A stretch of 36,904 bases of DNA from JAVBME01 sp031552765 (GTDB taxonomy: Bacteria > Bacillota > Negativicutes > Acidaminococcales > JAISLQ01), in NCBI GenBank assembly GCA_031552765.1, contig JAVBME010000018.1, positions 1-36,904 on the forward strand, written 5' to 3'. Numbering within the stretch: position 1 is the first letter of the stretch; each line of letters opens with the position of its first letter. Under the pieces are notes generated by a model that worked only from the letters and a program-made list of their open reading frames with translations, searched no databases and was not told the DNA's origin. Positions 35,426-36,904 of this stretch are shown in pieces. The translations under genes were made by a program, and so were the position numbers.

Positions 35426-36679
35426 CTATTGTAAAAAAATATATCCAAGTAAATGTTTTTCTCTCATAATAAATTCTTTCGATAACTGCTCTAAGCTATC
35501 TTTTCTTGTATTTCCAGAAATGCAAACACAAATAATACCATCCACTAAATCTAATAGAGAAGATGCCCTTAAATTAATTGATTGCAGACTGCTATACCAC
35601 ACATCTTGTTGTTCCTGATCATTCTGTTTATTTGATATTAAAAATTCATCTCTACTTTCAGAAGGGTTTATATATTTTATTTGATAATTTTCAAATTCGC
35701 ATTCAGGTTTGAAATTACAAGGTATTTGTTCCATGGAATATAAAGTTATTTTTTTCTGTTGAGACCATTGTTTGGCCAAATCATGTATAGCAAAAAAAGT
35801 TTCATCAGATGTATCTGGTAGTATAAATGCGATCTTTTTATAACCGGTTTTTTCAAATAACAATTCTAAATGCAAAGCAATATTTTTAGCAGACTCTTCA
35901 ATCACTTTTTTTGACGTATCAGAAAAGTAAATGTATCCCATCATCTTTACATGTAGTATTTCGTAAACCTGTTTTGCATCATTAACATAAGGATTTAGAT
36001 AATATTTCAAAAAAACTACTGTTATTCCAATTAAAAAACCTAAAGTAATTCCACCAAAAAAAACTATTAGAAAGAAACCATATTTATTGTTTTTTTTATC
36101 TGCTTTTGCTAATATATTGTTTTTAATTTCTTGACTCTCTTTTGGGCTATATATATTAATAGGTGGATCTACTATATAAACCTTATCAACCTGGCTGATA
36201 TATTCTTTTGCATAAGCAATAATAACACTAGTCACCGCCTCCGTTACCTCTATGGCGTCCCCAACTGTATTGCCATATCCTATAATCTTGATCAACCTGG
36301 AATCATCAATTTTTTGTATAGTATACCTATTATTTAGTTCTTTAAAGCTTATAGATGTACCTAATCGTTTTATTGCCTCATCATTAACATAACCCGACTG
36401 ACACCAAAAATAAAAATCATTAAAATATTCATTATCCATATATATTCCATAATAACCTAAGTTATCTGTACTTTTTTTTATCTCCGTACGAATAGTGGTA
36501 GTTGCTTGAAATTTGTCGCGGTTTGCAACCAATAATTTATTGCTGGAAATAGCATCTAAAATATTTACATTGCCAAAAAAAAGACTAAAAGAAGCAACTA
36601 ACACCATCCCAATAAATATTGAAACTATCATTATTTTTTTATTTATTCTCAATATTTTGGCAATATGCAATAATTCCAT
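35426..36679 (-). CDS. Wzz-like chain-length/polysaccharide co-polymerase with degenerate BY-kinase-like C-terminus
   Basis: A 417-aa inner-membrane protein. TM1 is near residues 16-38 (KKIMIVSIFIGMVLVASFSLFF), a periplasmic domain follows, and TM2 near 195-220 ends the Wzz portion (YGFFLIVFFGGITLGFLIGI), with proline-containing PPINIYSPKES before it. After that comes a cytoplasmic part (about 220-417) laid out like the tyrosine-kinase CpsD/Wzc domain: it retains the VDGIICVCISGNTRKDSLEQL and LLGYIFLQ segments, but the expected Walker A is replaced by ILPDTSDETFF. Start chosen at ATG 36679 (AAGGA 8 nt upstream). AT-rich, immediately downstream of an IS256-type element end. The terminal tyrosine cluster is absent. 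Confidence 0.72.
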   Translation of the reverse strand: MELLHIAKILRINKKIMIVSIFIGMVLVASFSLFFGNVNILDAISSNKLLVANRDKFQATTTIRTEIKKSTDNLGYYGIYMDNEYFNDFYFWCQSGYVNDEAIKRLGTSISFKELNNRYTIQKIDDSRLIKIIGYGNTVGDAIEVTEAVTSVIIAYAKEYISQVDKVYIVDPPINIYSPKESQEIKNNILAKADKKNNKYGFFLIVFFGGITLGFLIGITVVFLKYYLNPYVNDAKQVYEILHVKMMGYIYFSDTSKKVIEESAKNIALHLELLFEKTGYKKIAFILPDTSDETFFAIHDLAKQWSQQKKITLYSMEQIPCNFKPECEFENYQIKYINPSESRDEFLISNKQNDQEQQDVWYSSLQSINLRASSLLDLVDGIICVCISGNTRKDSLEQLSKEFIMREKHLLGYIFLQ

Positions 36680-36695
36680 TAATATCATCCTTAGA

Positions 36696-36904
36696 GGAGT
36701 CTGTAAATAATTTTGTGCTAATGCCTAAAGAAGTGACGACTTAATCCTGTCCGGAAAGAAAACACTTAGCTGCAAAAGTATTTGCCCCCAGTTATGTATC
36801 CGCCCCGTCCAGCGCAGCATCACATCCTGCGTGACCAGATAGAGCATTTTTAACAGTGCTTCATCGCTGGGGAACACGGATTTTCCTTTGGTTACTTTTC
36901 TCAA
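36696..36904 (-). mobile_element. IS256-family insertion sequence, one end (continues past the window)
   Basis: The transposase C-terminus, followed by a short AT-rich end resembling IS256-type termini (ACAAAATTATTTACAGACTC on the minus strand), lies about 17-20 bp before the Wzz-like start. The other end and any target duplication are outside the window, so boundaries are approximate. Confidence 0.7.
36725..36904 (-). CDS. IS256-family transposase, C-terminal 59 residues (partial)
   Basis: Open frame running off the right edge and ending at TAG 36725. It reads LRKVTKGKSVFPSDEALLKM, then LYLVTQDV and NWGQILLQLSVFF, the C-terminal signature of Mutator/IS256 transposases: RKVTK...FP...ALLK followed by the NWGQI motif. 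The DDE catalytic residues lie upstream, beyond the window, so it cannot be said whether the copy is active. Confidence 0.88.
   Translation of the reverse strand: MRKVTKGKSVFPSDEALLKMLYLVTQDVMLRWTGRIHNWGQILLQLSVFFPDRIKSSLL

Overview
This window reads as the chromosome of a low-to-mid GC member of the Bacillota, most likely a Negativicute (diderm Firmicute). The basis is gene content and order: ctsR-mcsA-mcsB-clpC-radA followed by yacL-ispDF-gltX-cysS-mrnC-thyX-rlmB-yacP-sigH is the conserved Firmicute block, here carrying thyX, a fused ispDF and a carD gene where Bacillus has disA. Genus or species cannot be named from the sequence alone. All recognised genes lie on the minus strand except one small membrane-protein gene at 23988-24122.

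Layout from low to high coordinate. 1-453: a four-tRNA operon (Thr-UGU, Tyr, initiator Met, Thr-GGU) with a near-consensus promoter. 463-2548: uppP, a Zn-ribbon NUDIX hydrolase and a methyltransferase gene broken by two frameshifts and one stop. 2575-3277: a gene-less 0.7-kb element bounded by matching hairpins and a 14-bp inverted repeat, with internal pairing. 3295-4868: pfkA translationally coupled to an orphan BrxF-like P-loop protein. 5044-13530: sigH and the yacL-to-yacP operon. 13633-20105: carD with tandem promoters, then the CtsR heat-shock/protein-quality operon with a CtsR-like operator inside its promoter. 20262-24392: aqpZ, an unassigned permease, a flavodiiron protein, a divergent 44-aa membrane protein and a YjfB-family protein sharing a bidirectional terminator. 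24471-27058: an ABC-F ATPase and an orphan NarL-type response regulator. 27086-33332: a sugar-phosphate/sugar-nucleotide operon (phosphomannomutase, FHA-like protein, manC, galU, lipoprotein, pgi). 33459-34055: rubrerythrin. 34264-36679: two strikingly AT-rich envelope-polysaccharide genes. 36696-36904: the end of an IS256-family element cut by the window edge.

Functionally the window joins housekeeping (tRNA charging, isoprenoid synthesis, RNA maturation, phospho-arginine-dependent proteolysis), anaerobe oxygen defence (FprA, rubrerythrin) and supply of activated sugars (pgi, PMM, manC, galU, uppP) to a surface-polysaccharide locus that begins at the right edge. The items most worth pursuing are the hairpin-bounded 0.7-kb element, the orphan BrxF-like gene coupled to pfkA, the 44-aa membrane protein next to fprA, the CtsR operator with unusual spacing, and the Wzz-like protein whose kinase-like C-terminus has no Walker A motif. 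Function calls rest on motifs and remembered family features; no database search was run.
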